A stretch of DNA of 64,000 nt from positions 273,441-337,440 of the forward strand of contig NZ_JAPWIJ010000008.1 in the NCBI RefSeq assembly GCF_027270735.1, given 5' to 3'. A program made the position numbers and the translations under genes. Under the pieces are notes generated by a model, which saw nothing but the letters and a program-made list of their open reading frames with translations, was not told where the DNA came from and searched no databases. The DNA is from Rhodococcus ruber. GTDB taxonomy: Bacteria; Actinomycetota; Actinomycetes; Mycobacteriales; Mycobacteriaceae. Shown piece by piece: positions 1-8,571 of this stretch (the first letter of the stretch is position 1; each line of letters starts with the position of its first letter).

Positions 1-26
1 GTCGATGCTTTTCTGTGACGACCCAC
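1..26 (-). CDS. Partial start of a probable secreted lytic transglycosylase
   Basis: A GTG at 26-24 follows a perfect AGGAGG ribosome-binding site (complement of 37-42) at 10-nt spacing. It opens a minus-strand frame reading M-G-R-H-R-K-A-S before the window ends. Basic starts of this kind are common in actinobacterial Rpf/transglycosylase-type secreted proteins. In M. tuberculosis the gene after the DUF1003 gene in the same direction is Rv1230c, a transglycosylase-domain protein, so position agrees. Only eight codons are visible, so the start is fairly well supported but the product is an inference. Confidence 0.4.
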
Positions 27-47
27 GCGTGCTGTACCTCCTGATTT

Positions 48-66
48 CCCCGGACGACGTCCGGGG
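48..66 (-). promoter_or_regulatory. Leader hairpin just upstream of the AGGAGG site
   Basis: CCCCGGAC-GAC-GTCCGGGG is a perfect 8-bp stem with a 3-nt loop. On the minus strand it ends five bases before the AGGAGG of the partial gene at 1-26, so it would lie in that gene's leader. It could be a terminator for the DUF1003 operon (no T run follows), an mRNA stabiliser or part of an attenuator. The rest of 67-148 shows only a short direct repeat of CTGTTATC (about 109-129). Confidence 0.4.
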
Positions 67-148
67 CCCGAGCTGATGACCGGGATCGAGGGTACCTGAT
101 TCGAGACTGTTCTGTTATCGGGCTGTTATCAGCGGCGATGCCGTGCGG

Positions 149-718
149 TCAGGGCAACGGATCGTTGTCGGACGCGTCCGGCAGACCGCCGTCGTCCTGC
201 ACCCGCGCGGCTGCCTTCTTACGTGCTTTCTTCGGCGATGTGACCGGCTGACCCGTTGCCTGCTCGAGAAGAGCCTTGATCTCGTCGAGTTCGCGGCGGA
301 GGTAGTCGCGGGTGGCGACCTCACCGACGGCGATGCGCAGTGCAGCGAGTTCACGGGCCAGGAATTCGGTGTCGGCTTTGGTCTGTTGGGCGCGGGAGCG
401 ATCCTCCTCGAGGGAGACGCGGTCGCGGTCGTCCTGCCGATTCTGGGCCAGCAGAATCAGCGGCGCGGCGTACGCAGCCTGAGTGGAGAAGGCGAGGTTG
501 AGCAGAATGAACGGATACGGATCCCACTGCAGATTGACCGCAACGACGTTGAGAAAGATCCAGACGATGACGATGCCGGTCTGAATAGCCAGATAGCGCC
601 CGGTACCGAGGAATCTGGCGGCTTTCTCGCCCGACTTGCCGAGATCGAAGTCGAGATTGACGTTGAACATCCGCGATCCGCGCGGAGTGTCCATTCTCTG
701 GCGTGCTGTTTCTTTCAC
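149..718 (-). CDS. DUF1003 domain membrane protein
   Basis: 189-residue protein of the DUF1003 family, whose biochemical role is unknown. The N-terminal half has two hydrophobic segments (about residues 42-62 and 70-92) separated by a short W/N/P-containing loop typical of the family. A charged helical stretch (about 95-150) likely forms a coiled coil, and a Lys/Ala-rich and acidic tail ends the protein. Its ATG overlaps the stop of the MgtE_N/CBS gene by four bases (ATGA), indicating translational coupling. The same pair is adjacent in M. tuberculosis (Rv1231c-Rv1232c), which suggests a shared role, perhaps in divalent-cation or envelope homeostasis. Confidence 0.85.
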   Translation of the reverse strand: MKETARQRMDTPRGSRMFNVNLDFDLGKSGEKAARFLGTGRYLAIQTGIVIVWIFLNVVAVNLQWDPYPFILLNLAFSTQAAYAAPLILLAQNRQDDRDRVSLEEDRSRAQQTKADTEFLARELAALRIAVGEVATRDYLRRELDEIKALLEQATGQPVTSPKKARKKAAARVQDDGGLPDASDNDPLP

Positions 719-1989
719 TGTCCGGCCACTTCCTGATCTCGCCAGTCCTCGGGCAGCAGGTGATCGAGGACGTCGTCCACAGTCACGGCCCCGACCAGGT
801 GGTCCTCGTCGTCGACCACCGGGCCGCAGACGAGGTTGTACGTTGCGAAGTATCGCGTCACGGCGGTGAGGCTGTCGTCGGGGGACAACCGCGGAAGAGC
901 GCTGTCCACCACTCCGCCGACCAGGCTCGCCGGGGGTTCTCGTAGTAGCTGCTGCAGATGGACGCAGCCGAGGTAAGGCCCGGTCGGCGTCGCGGTCGGG
1001 GGACGCACGACGAACACCAGGGAGGCCAGCGCAGGCGTCAGGTCGGGGTTGCGCACCCTAGCCAGAGCCTCGGCCACCGTCGTCGACGCGGTGAGAACGA
1101 CGGGTTCGGGGGTCATCAGACCGCCTGCGGTGTCGGGGGAGTGCTCGAGCAGGCGACGGACAGGCGCGGAGTCCTCCGGATCCATCAGGCGCAGAAGCGA
1201 TTCCGCTTCGGTCTCGGGCAGCTCGCCCAGGAGGTCGGCGGCGTCGTCCGGGTCCATGGCCTCGAGCACGTCGGCACCACGGTCGACGCCGAGGTAGTGC
1301 ATCAACTCCACCTGATCGTCGTCGGGCAGCTCCTGAACGACGTCTGCGAGCCGCTCGTCGTCGAGAGCTCGCGCCACCTCCATGCGGCGCTTGACGGGTA
1401 GCTCGCGCATCGCGTTCGCCACATCGGCTGCGCGAAGATCCTCGAACTGCATGAGCAGCTGCGCCACACCCTGATCGGGCATCGACAGCTCGTTCTGCGT
1501 GAGCCCCTGCACGTGCTGCCAGTCCACGACGTGGATCGCACCGCGGCGCGCGAGCCGCTGACGCTGCTTGCGCACAGCAACACGGGCCACCACCCAGTCC
1601 CGCGTTCGGGTGAGCTCGATACCGAGGTCGACGACGATCGAATCGGCGTCGTGCAGCTCGTCCAGCTCGGGGTCGTCGACGCGCACCTTGGAGTCGAGGA
1701 TCTGCGCGAACACCAGGATCTCGTTGGCGCGCTGGGTGAATCGACGCAGACTGACGTTACCGGTCGTGAGTTGAACGGAGTTGGGCTCGATGCTGGTCAC
1801 GCGGAGCATCGGCACGAAAATTCTTCGGCGAGTTGCCAATTCGACCACCAGGCCGAGAACTCTCGGTTGCGCTCTGCCGACGCGCATCGAGATGACCACG
1901 TCGCGAACCCGGCCGATCGATTCGCCGTCGGGGCCCAGGACGCCCAGGCCCGCGAGCCTGGCCGCGAATACCTTGCTCAGTGCTGCCAT
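715..1989 (-). CDS. PRC-barrel / MgtE N-terminal / CBS domain protein
   Basis: 424 residues without a transmembrane domain. The N-terminal ~100 residues resemble a PRC-barrel (two repeats around 'GRVRDVVISM' and 'DLGIELTRTRDW'). Residues ~170-290 contain the MgtE N-domain pattern of repeated 'LPDDDQVEL' and 'MDPDDAADLLGELPE' helices. The C-terminal ~290-415 forms a CBS pair ('GLMTPEPVVLTASTTVAEAL'). Full MgtE transporters add five membrane helices after the CBS pair; these are absent, so it is probably a cytosolic Mg2+/nucleotide sensor rather than a channel. It corresponds by position to Rv1232c and is coupled to the DUF1003 gene by a 4-bp overlap. The CitE-like gene is divergent, 59 bp away. 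Confidence 0.85.
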   Translation of the reverse strand: MAALSKVFAARLAGLGVLGPDGESIGRVRDVVISMRVGRAQPRVLGLVVELATRRRIFVPMLRVTSIEPNSVQLTTGNVSLRRFTQRANEILVFAQILDSKVRVDDPELDELHDADSIVVDLGIELTRTRDWVVARVAVRKQRQRLARRGAIHVVDWQHVQGLTQNELSMPDQGVAQLLMQFEDLRAADVANAMRELPVKRRMEVARALDDERLADVVQELPDDDQVELMHYLGVDRGADVLEAMDPDDAADLLGELPETEAESLLRLMDPEDSAPVRRLLEHSPDTAGGLMTPEPVVLTASTTVAEALARVRNPDLTPALASLVFVVRPPTATPTGPYLGCVHLQQLLREPPASLVGGVVDSALPRLSPDDSLTAVTRYFATYNLVCGPVVDDEDHLVGAVTVDDVLDHLLPEDWRDQEVAGQ

Positions 1990-2048
1990 GATGGCAAGGT
2001 TAGAGGCTGGGCAATACAGAACATGAATCAGACAGGGGTTGTGCTGCG

Positions 2049-3005
2049 GTGAATGCGTCGGGCCTACGGCGATCGGTACTGGCCGTTCCGGGTAGTTCGG
2101 ACAAGATGATCGCCAAGGCCAAGGGTCTGCCTGCCGACGCGATCTTCCTCGATCTCGAAGATGCGGTCGCCCCCATCGCGAAGGTCGAGGCTCGGGTTCG
2201 CATCGTCGATGCTCTGAATTCCGATGGCTGGGGCGATCAGATCAAGGTCGTGCGCGTCAACGACTGGACGACGCAGTGGACGTACGGCGATGTCATCGAC
2301 GTCGTCTCGGGTGCAGGCCGCAACCTCGACGCCATCCTGTTGCCGAAGGTCGAGTGCGCCGCGCACGTCCAGGCATTGGATCTTCTTCTCACTCAGCTCG
2401 AGAAGGAACACGGCCTCGACGTCGGGGCGATCGGGATCGAGCCGCAGATCGAGAGTGCACGCAGCCTGCGCAACATCGACGAGATCGCGACCGCGAGCCC
2501 CCGGGTGCAGACGTTGGTGTTCGGGCCTGCGGATCTGATGGCCAGCGTGAACATGCGCACCCTCGTCGTCGGCGAACAGCCGGTGGGATACGACACCGGC
2601 GACGCCTATCACCACATTCTGATGACCATTCTGCTCGCCGCACGAACTCACGGACTGCAGGCGATCGACGGCCCGTACCTGCAGATTCGCGATCTCGACG
2701 CCTTTCGTCGGGCGGCCGGCCGCACGGCAGGCCTCGGTTTCGACGGTAAATGGGTACTGCATCCGACGCAGATCGAGGCCGCCAACGAGATCTTCGCGCC
2801 GCGGCAGGCCGACTACGACAAGGCCGAGATGATTCTCGACGCGTACGAGTTCCATACCTCCGCTGCGGGCGGCGCTCGCGGTGCGGTGATGTTGGGCGAC
2901 GAGATGATCGACGAGGCGAGCCGCAAGATGGCGCTGGTCGTCTCGGCGAAGGGTCGCGCGGCCGGCCTGACGCGCACGACGACGTTCGAGCCGCCCACCT
3001 CCTGA
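2049..3005 (+). CDS. HpcH/HpaI-type CoA-ester lyase (CitE-like)
   Basis: 318-residue TIM-barrel enzyme of the citrate lyase beta / malyl-CoA lyase family, which cleaves or forms C-C bonds in CoA esters using Mg2+. Visible signatures are an N-terminal 'RSVLAVPGSS', the 'FLDLEDAVAP' metal site near residue 40, 'ILLPKVE' near 100, 'GIEPQIESA' near 130 and 'FGPADLMASV' near 160. 'KWVLHPTQIEAAN' near 235 is the usual CoA/active-site segment. There are no alpha/gamma citrate-lyase subunits next to it, so a stand-alone malyl-, methylmalyl- or citramalyl-CoA lyase is more likely than citrate lyase. GTG start chosen as the first in-frame start in the short divergent gap. Confidence 0.85.
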   Translation: MNASGLRRSVLAVPGSSDKMIAKAKGLPADAIFLDLEDAVAPIAKVEARVRIVDALNSDGWGDQIKVVRVNDWTTQWTYGDVIDVVSGAGRNLDAILLPKVECAAHVQALDLLLTQLEKEHGLDVGAIGIEPQIESARSLRNIDEIATASPRVQTLVFGPADLMASVNMRTLVVGEQPVGYDTGDAYHHILMTILLAARTHGLQAIDGPYLQIRDLDAFRRAAGRTAGLGFDGKWVLHPTQIEAANEIFAPRQADYDKAEMILDAYEFHTSAAGGARGAVMLGDEMIDEASRKMALVVSAKGRAAGLTRTTTFEPPTS

Positions 3006-3074
3006 CCTCACATCGAACTCCGTGAACCTGCACGACGGGTGTGCCGGGTGTCCGTTTCGGGGCACAATGGAGCC

Positions 3075-3563
3075 ATGACCAATCCCCTCTCTCAGTCCGG
3101 TCGCCCAGGGCAGGGACTGCCGACGCCGCCCTCCGGTTGGCCCATCGGTTCGTACCCCACCTATGCCGAGGCGCAGCGCGCCGTCGACTATCTCTCCGAC
3201 GAAGAGTTCTCGGTGCAGGACGTCACGATCGTCGGCGTCGACCTGATGCAGGTCGAACGCGTCCTCGGCCGCCTCACGTGGCCCAAAGTCATTGGTGGAG
3301 GCATAGTTTCGGGTGCGTGGCTGGGAGTGTTCCTCGGCCTGGTGCTCGGCATCTTCAGCGAGAACATCTTCGGAGCCCTGCTCATCGGCGTCGGCGGCGG
3401 CATCATCTTCGGGTTGATCTCGGCATCCATTCCGTACGCGGCCACCAAGGGGCAGCGAGATTTCGCGTCGAGCATGCAGTTGGTGGCGGGTCGATACGAC
3501 GTCCTCTGCGAGCCTCGAACGGCGGAGAAAGCACGCGACCTGCTCGCCAAACTGTCGATCTGA
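3075..3563 (+). CDS. General-stress-type membrane protein (Rv1234-like)
   Basis: 162 residues. The N-terminal cytosolic domain (about 25-75) has the 'GSYPTYAEAQRAVDYL' and 'VTIVGVDLMQVERV' pattern of general stress protein 17M-like domains. Two glycine-rich hydrophobic segments follow (about 80-105 and 107-128), then a short beta-rich tail. The ATG was preferred over an upstream ATG at 3039 because the family begins close to this point. It lies directly upstream of lpqY-sugABC, as Rv1234 does in M. tuberculosis. Function unknown; a membrane-associated stress role is inferred from the domain. Confidence 0.8.
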   Translation: MTNPLSQSGRPGQGLPTPPSGWPIGSYPTYAEAQRAVDYLSDEEFSVQDVTIVGVDLMQVERVLGRLTWPKVIGGGIVSGAWLGVFLGLVLGIFSENIFGALLIGVGGGIIFGLISASIPYAATKGQRDFASSMQLVAGRYDVLCEPRTAEKARDLLAKLSI

Positions 3564-3568
3564 TCACA

Positions 3569-3585
3569 CCTGGTGGACGACCAGG
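3569..3585 (+). terminator. Weak hairpin after the stress-protein gene
   Basis: CCTGGT-GGACG-ACCAGG forms a 6-bp stem six bases after the stop codon, with no T run. It may be a weak terminator separating this gene from lpqY. The following gap to 3710 also holds an 11-bp palindrome CACAC-A-GTGTG at 3667-3677 that could be an operator for the trehalose importer. Confidence 0.3.
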
Positions 3586-3710
3586 CAACCGACAGGTAAC
3601 GGAATAGCCCCAAATCGCCCTCTATGCCAGTGAGTTCGGTTACGTTTCTTTCGTGCACGGCAGTCCCACACAGTGTGCTGCGCGAGTAATTGAACGTACG
3701 GAGGCGGAAA

Positions 3711-5081
3711 GTGCCGAGACATCGTGGTCGTAGGCGTGGAAGAGCGACGAGAATAGGGGTGTTGGCGGCAGCGGCTCTGGTCACGAGTCCGTTGCTCGCA
3801 GCGTGTGGTTCGTCCGACAGTTCGGTTCCGGTTCTGAGTTTCTACACCGCCGCAGACGGCGCAGAGCAGTACGCCGCTGCGGCACAGGTGTGTTCGGATG
3901 CCTCGAACGGTCGATACCGCGTGGAGCAGCGGACGCTTCCCAAGAGTGCGAACGATCAGCGTCTGCAGCTCGCGCGACGTCTCGCCGGAAACGACAAGAC
4001 GCTGGACCTGATGACGCTCGACGTGGTGTGGACGGCCGAATTCGCCGAAGCCGGATGGGCATTGCCCGTCCCGGAGGACCTGTCCGCGAAGCTGCGCGAC
4101 GGTTCCACGCTCGAAGGACCGCTGGCCACCGCGGAATGGCAGGACCAGCTGTACGCCGTTCCGCTCAACTCGAACACTCAGTTGCTCTGGTACCGGCCGG
4201 ACGAGGTGCCGGGCGGCACCCCGCCACAGACGTGGGACGAGTTGATCGACGAGGCCGAAGCCAACGCGGCCGCGGGTAAGCCCGCCCAGATCGGCGTCCA
4301 GGCCAAGCAGTACGAGGGCTTCATGGTCTGGTTCAACTCGCTGCTCGAGAGCGCCGGTGGTTCGGTCGTCGCCGAGGACGGAACGACGGTGACGCTCAAC
4401 GACACTCCCGAGCATCGTGCCGCCACCGAGAAGGCTCTCGAGATCATCAAGCGGGTGGCCACAGCCGACGGCCACGACCCGTCGGTCTCCCAGAGCGACG
4501 AGGCCACGGCCCGTCTCGGCATGGAATCGGGACGGATGGCCTTCCAGGTCAACTACCCGTTCGTGCTGCCCGGTCTGAAGGAGAACGCGATCGCCGGTGC
4601 CGTCTCGTTCCTCGATCTCGCGAACGTGCCCGCTGATCAACAGGACGCCCGCATCGCCGAGGTCTTCCGCAGCGCGCCGTACCCGGAGGTGAATCCGGGC
4701 GAGCCCGCCAAGGTCACCATCGGTGGGTTCAACATCGGCGTCGCCAAGACCACCCAGCATCAGGATCTCGCGTGGGAGGCCGTCGAGTGCCTCACCAACG
4801 AAGAGAACCAGCGCAACAACGCCGTCAACGGCGGTGTACCGCCGGTGCTGAAGTCGCTGTACTCCGATCCTGAGTTCCAGTCCGTCTATCCCGCGTGGGA
4901 AGGGGTGCTCGGTTCCATCGAGTCGGCCGCAGTCCGACCCGTTTCGCCTGCCTACCAGAGCATTTCGATTCTGCTGACCGATGCGCTCAACCCGCCGCAG
5001 GACATCGATCCGGTAGCCGACGTGGACAAGCTCGCAGATCTGGTCACCAAGGCCGTCAATTCCGAAGGGTTGATTCCATGA
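3711..5081 (+). CDS. lpqY: Trehalose ABC importer substrate-binding lipoprotein LpqY
   Basis: 456-residue family-1 extracellular solute-binding protein. A basic N-terminus and hydrophobic core lead to a lipobox LLAAC with Cys32 as the predicted lipidated residue. The body is a typical sugar-binding protein ('VLSFYTAADGAEQY' after the signal, 'DLMTLDVVWTAEFAEAG' near 105). GTG at 3711 was chosen because GGAGG sits at 3700-3704 with good spacing; a TTG at 3690 is less likely. Gene order with sugA, sugB and sugC matches the mycobacterial LpqY-SugABC system, which recovers trehalose released when mycolyltransferases use trehalose monomycolate. Substrate is inferred from this synteny. Confidence 0.9.
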   Translation: MPRHRGRRRGRATRIGVLAAAALVTSPLLAACGSSDSSVPVLSFYTAADGAEQYAAAAQVCSDASNGRYRVEQRTLPKSANDQRLQLARRLAGNDKTLDLMTLDVVWTAEFAEAGWALPVPEDLSAKLRDGSTLEGPLATAEWQDQLYAVPLNSNTQLLWYRPDEVPGGTPPQTWDELIDEAEANAAAGKPAQIGVQAKQYEGFMVWFNSLLESAGGSVVAEDGTTVTLNDTPEHRAATEKALEIIKRVATADGHDPSVSQSDEATARLGMESGRMAFQVNYPFVLPGLKENAIAGAVSFLDLANVPADQQDARIAEVFRSAPYPEVNPGEPAKVTIGGFNIGVAKTTQHQDLAWEAVECLTNEENQRNNAVNGGVPPVLKSLYSDPEFQSVYPAWEGVLGSIESAAVRPVSPAYQSISILLTDALNPPQDIDPVADVDKLADLVTKAVNSEGLIP

Positions 5082-6028
5082 GTGCTCCTACCGATTCAGA
5101 GCCCCAGCCGCAGCCTCAGGACAAGCAGGCAGCCCTGAAGAACGTCTCCGACGGCAAGAAGGCCGAACGGCGGCTGGGGCTGTTGCTCATCGCACCTGCA
5201 GCGATTCTGATGATCGCAGTGACCGGCTATCCGATCATCTACGCGTTCTGGCTCAGCCTGCAGAAGTACAACCTCGCGTTCCCCGAGGATCGTGAGTTCG
5301 TCGGCATCTCCAACTACGTCACGGTGCTCTCCGACGGGTACTGGTGGACGGCATTCAGCGTCACCGTAGGAATCACGATCATCTCGGTGATCATCGAGTT
5401 CATCCTCGGTCTAGCGGTGGCTCTGGTCATGCACCGCACCATCTTCGGTCGCGGACTGGTGCGCACCGTGGTGCTCATCCCGTACGGCATCGTGACCGTC
5501 GCCGCCGCGTACAGCTGGTATTACGCGTGGACTCCCGGCACGGGCTACCTCGCCAATCTGCTGCCCGACGGTAGTGCCCCGCTCACCGAACAGTTCCCAT
5601 CACTGGCGATCGTGGTGTTGGCCGAGGTCTGGAAGACGACCCCGTTCATGGCGCTGCTGCTGCTGGCCGGTCTGGCTTTGGTGCCCGACGATCTGCTCAA
5701 GGCCGCCGAGGTCGACGGAGCCGGTGGTTGGACCAGACTGATGCGGATCACGATCCCGCTGATGAAGCCGGCCATTCTCGTCGCCGTGCTCTTTCGCACC
5801 CTGGACGCATTCCGCATCTTCGACAACATCTACGTCCTGACCCGAGGTAGCAACGAAACCGGATCGGTCTCGATTCTCGGCTACGACAACCTGTTCGGTG
5901 CGTTCAACCTCGGACTCGGGTCGGCGATCAGCATCCTGATCTTCTTCTGCGTCGCGATCATCGCGTTCGTGTTCATCAAGTTGTTCGGTGCCTCGGCACC
6001 GGGATCCGACGACGGAGGCCGCAAGTAA
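5078..6028 (+). CDS. sugA: Trehalose ABC importer permease SugA
   Basis: 316-residue MalF-type inner-membrane permease with about six transmembrane helices. The EAA loop that contacts the ATPase is visible near residue 213 ('[17 protein letters not shown]'). A charged, Gln/Pro-rich N-terminus precedes the first helix at about 46-66. Its ATG overlaps the lpqY stop by four bases, and its stop shares one base with the sugB start (TAATG), so the operon is translationally coupled. It pairs with SugB to form the channel. Confidence 0.92.
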   Translation: MSAPTDSEPQPQPQDKQAALKNVSDGKKAERRLGLLLIAPAAILMIAVTGYPIIYAFWLSLQKYNLAFPEDREFVGISNYVTVLSDGYWWTAFSVTVGITIISVIIEFILGLAVALVMHRTIFGRGLVRTVVLIPYGIVTVAAAYSWYYAWTPGTGYLANLLPDGSAPLTEQFPSLAIVVLAEVWKTTPFMALLLLAGLALVPDDLLKAAEVDGAGGWTRLMRITIPLMKPAILVAVLFRTLDAFRIFDNIYVLTRGSNETGSVSILGYDNLFGAFNLGLGSAISILIFFCVAIIAFVFIKLFGASAPGSDDGGRK

Positions 6029-6861
6029 TGACCACTGTTACGCCTCGCAAGAAGGTCGGTTGGACGGTAGTCAACGTCCTCGTCCTGCTCTACGCACTGG
6101 TTCCGCTGCTGTGGATCATCAGCCTCTCGTTCAAGTCGACGGCCACCATCGCGGACGGCAACTTCATCCCGCGCTCGTTCACGCTGGAGAACTACAAGGG
6201 CATCTTCTCGACAAATCAGTTCACCTCGGCGCTGGTCAACTCCATCGGCATCGGACTGATCACCACGGTGATCGCCGTGGTGATCGGCACGATGGCCGCG
6301 TATGCCGTTGCTCGCCTGGACTTCCCAGGCAAGAAGGCGCTCGTCGGTGCGGCGCTGCTGATCGCGATGTTCCCCCAGATCTCGCTGGTGACACCGCTGT
6401 TCGACATCTCCCGCTCGCTGGGACTGTTCGACACCTGGCCGGGACTGATCATCCCGTACATCACCTTCGCGTTGCCGTTGGCGATCTACACCCTCTCGGC
6501 GTTCTTCCGCGAGATTCCGTGGGAGCTCGAAAAGGCGGCGAAGATGGACGGCGCGACGCCCGCACAGGCGTTCCGCAAGGTCATCGCCCCGCTGGCCGCC
6601 CCCGGCATCGTCACCGCCGCGATTCTGGTGTTCATCTTCGCCTGGAACGACCTGCTGCTCGCCATCTCGTTGACGGCAACGGAACGTTCGGTCACCGTCC
6701 CGGCGGCCATCTCGCAGTTCACCGGTAGCTCTCAGTTCGAGGAGCCCACGGGGTCGATCGCAGCGGCAGCAGTCGTCATCACGATCCCGATCATCATTTT
6801 TGTGCTCTTCTTCCAACGACGTATCGTGGCGGGCTTGACGTCCGGCGCAGTGAAGGGATAA
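6028..6861 (+). CDS. sugB: Trehalose ABC importer permease SugB
   Basis: 277-residue MalG-type permease with six predicted transmembrane helices. The EAA motif lies near residue 165 ('[18 protein letters not shown]'), and the usual second-permease ending is present ('[17 protein letters not shown]'). It forms a heterodimer with SugA in the cytoplasmic membrane. The start shares an A with the sugA stop; sugC begins five bases after its stop. Confidence 0.92.
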   Translation: MTTVTPRKKVGWTVVNVLVLLYALVPLLWIISLSFKSTATIADGNFIPRSFTLENYKGIFSTNQFTSALVNSIGIGLITTVIAVVIGTMAAYAVARLDFPGKKALVGAALLIAMFPQISLVTPLFDISRSLGLFDTWPGLIIPYITFALPLAIYTLSAFFREIPWELEKAAKMDGATPAQAFRKVIAPLAAPGIVTAAILVFIFAWNDLLLAISLTATERSVTVPAAISQFTGSSQFEEPTGSIAAAAVVITIPIIIFVLFFQRRIVAGLTSGAVKG

Positions 6862-6866
6862 CCGTC

Positions 6867-8036
6867 ATGGCCGAAATAGTTCTCGACAAAGTCACCAAGC
6901 TCTACCCCGACGGCGCAGCTGCGGTGAGCGACGTCGACATCACCATCGCCGACGGCGAATTCATCATTCTCGTCGGGCCGTCCGGTTGCGGAAAGTCCAC
7001 CACCCTCAACATGATCGCCGGACTCGAGGACATCTCCTCGGGCGAGCTGCGCATCGCGGGGGAGCGGGTCAACGAGCGTGCACCGAAGGATCGCGACATC
7101 GCGATGGTGTTCCAGTCCTACGCGCTGTACCCGCACATGACGGTGCGGCAGAACATCGCCTTCCCTCTGACGCTGGCGAAGCTCTCGAAGTCCGAGATCA
7201 ACACCAAGGTCGAGGAGGCAGCCAAGATCCTCGACCTCAGTCAGCACCTCGACCGGAAGCCGGCGAACCTCTCCGGTGGTCAGCGACAGCGAGTTGCCAT
7301 GGGCCGCGCCATCGTTCGCACACCCAAGGCCTTCCTGATGGACGAGCCGCTGTCCAACCTCGACGCGAAGCTACGCGTGCAGACGCGCGCCGAGATCTCG
7401 CGGCTGCAGAAAAGACTGGGCACCACCACCGTCTACGTGACGCACGATCAGACCGAGGCCATGACCCTCGGCGATCGCGTCGTGGTGCTGCGCGGCGGGC
7501 TGGTGCAGCAGATCGGTTCTCCCCAGGAGCTGTACGACAAGCCGCGAAACCTGTTCGTGGGCGGCTTCATCGGATCGCCCTCGATGAATTTCGTTCCCGG
7601 ACAGCTCACCTCGAACGGCGTATCCACCGCGCTCGGTGAGATCGACATCCCGCTCGAACGGATGGATGCGATCAAGGCCAAGAACCCGGGCCGCGAGGTG
7701 GTCGTCGGCATTCGCCCCGAGCATTTCGAGGACGCAGCGCTGATCGACGGCTACCAGAAGATGAGCGGTGCCACCTTCACCGCCACCGTCGACGTACTCG
7801 AGTCGATGGGCAGCGACAAGTACGTCTACTTCACGTTGAAGGGCGCCAAGGTCGAGTCCAGCGAGCTGCAGGAGCTTGCGGCCGATGCGGGTATCGCCGA
7901 TCTCGGTGGCGCACAGGTCGTTGCACGTCTGGCAGCCGAATCCAAGGCCGCCGAGGGCGGTCAGGTGGAACTGTGGTTCGACCCGGCGAAGATCTCGGTG
8001 TTCGACCAGGCCTCGGGTTCCAACCTGACGCTGTAG
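6867..8036 (+). CDS. sugC: Trehalose ABC importer ATPase SugC
   Basis: 389-residue MalK/UgpC-type ATPase that powers the LpqY-SugAB importer. Walker [10 protein letters not shown] is at residues 37-45, the signature LSGGQ at 135-139 and Walker B with catalytic Glu160 in 'LMDEP'. The C-terminal ~150 residues form the TOBE/MalK regulatory domain ('[11 protein letters not shown]'). All catalytic motifs are intact. It is the last gene of the operon and is followed after eight bases by a strong hairpin at 8045-8092. Confidence 0.93.
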   Translation: MAEIVLDKVTKLYPDGAAAVSDVDITIADGEFIILVGPSGCGKSTTLNMIAGLEDISSGELRIAGERVNERAPKDRDIAMVFQSYALYPHMTVRQNIAFPLTLAKLSKSEINTKVEEAAKILDLSQHLDRKPANLSGGQRQRVAMGRAIVRTPKAFLMDEPLSNLDAKLRVQTRAEISRLQKRLGTTTVYVTHDQTEAMTLGDRVVVLRGGLVQQIGSPQELYDKPRNLFVGGFIGSPSMNFVPGQLTSNGVSTALGEIDIPLERMDAIKAKNPGREVVVGIRPEHFEDAALIDGYQKMSGATFTATVDVLESMGSDKYVYFTLKGAKVESSELQELAADAGIADLGGAQVVARLAAESKAAEGGQVELWFDPAKISVFDQASGSNLTL

Positions 8037-8044
8037 TGCCTACG

Positions 8045-8092
8045 GCAGTGGTGTGGTTGAGTGCCCCAGGCGGCACTCAACCACACCACTGC
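8045..8092. terminator. 48-bp perfect hairpin between convergent genes; repeat-family copy A
   Basis: A perfect 21-bp inverted repeat (8045-8065 and 8072-8092) with a 6-nt loop CCAGGC. It lies between the sugC stop and the stop of the minus-strand secreted-protein gene, so it probably acts as a bidirectional terminator. A 48-bp relative with 37 of 48 identical bases lies at 44256-44303, again between convergent genes. Similarity also extends a few bases upstream (AGTGCC-nnn-GGCAGTGG), suggesting a dispersed element rather than chance. Confidence 0.8.
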
Positions 8093-8099
8093 GCAGCAC

Positions 8100-8378
8100 T
8101 CAGAACGCCGAACCCGTGGTCGGTAGTGCGAAGCCCTGAAAGAAGTCGAAGGGGACCACGTTCGGTGCCGGGTTCTGCAGCTGTGGGGCGGGTGCCTGCG
8201 GAAAGAGTTCGGGCAACCGGAACTGATCGGGTTGTTGGTATTGCTGATCGCTGTGGCCGCGATCGTCGCCGTCCGAGCGCAGCGGATCGGCCGACGCCGT
8301 ACCTGTTACCGCGACCAGTGGAACCGCCACGAGTGCTCCGGTGACTGCTGCGCGGGTGAGAATCTTCTTGGTGTTCAT
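8100..8378 (-). CDS. Small secreted Pro/Gln-rich protein
   Basis: 92 residues with a clear Sec signal peptide: basic start 'MNTKKILTRAA', hydrophobic core, and cleavage after Ala-Ser-Ala near residue 30. The mature part (~62 residues) is rich in Asp, Gln and Pro and has no recognised domain. ATG at 8378 was chosen because GAGAGG lies at suitable spacing and the signal peptide starts there; an in-frame ATG at 8417 would put 13 extra residues before it. The C-terminus contains LPTTG followed by only four residues, resembling a sortase motif without the needed membrane anchor. Function unknown. Confidence 0.7.
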   Translation of the reverse strand: MNTKKILTRAAVTGALVAVPLVAVTGTASADPLRSDGDDRGHSDQQYQQPDQFRLPELFPQAPAPQLQNPAPNVVPFDFFQGFALPTTGSAF

Positions 8379-8571
8379 CAGGTGTGCCTCTCGTCGGTGT
8401 TCGTACCTCCACGACACTAGGTACGTATGAGGTCACCCGAAAGGCAGATTCGTTGACTCCCAGTAGATTACGAGTTTTCTGCCAGGGGCCTCGACCAGCG
8501 GATGGACGGTCCGTGTCCTGGTCGGAGGAGGGTGTCACCTGTCAGGCTGCTGTGAGGCGGTCGGCAGTGCG

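Noticed and set aside
2049..3005. Citrate lyase beta subunit in a citrate fermentation operon
   Set aside because: No alpha or gamma subunit or activation genes are adjacent; a stand-alone CoA-ester lyase fits better.
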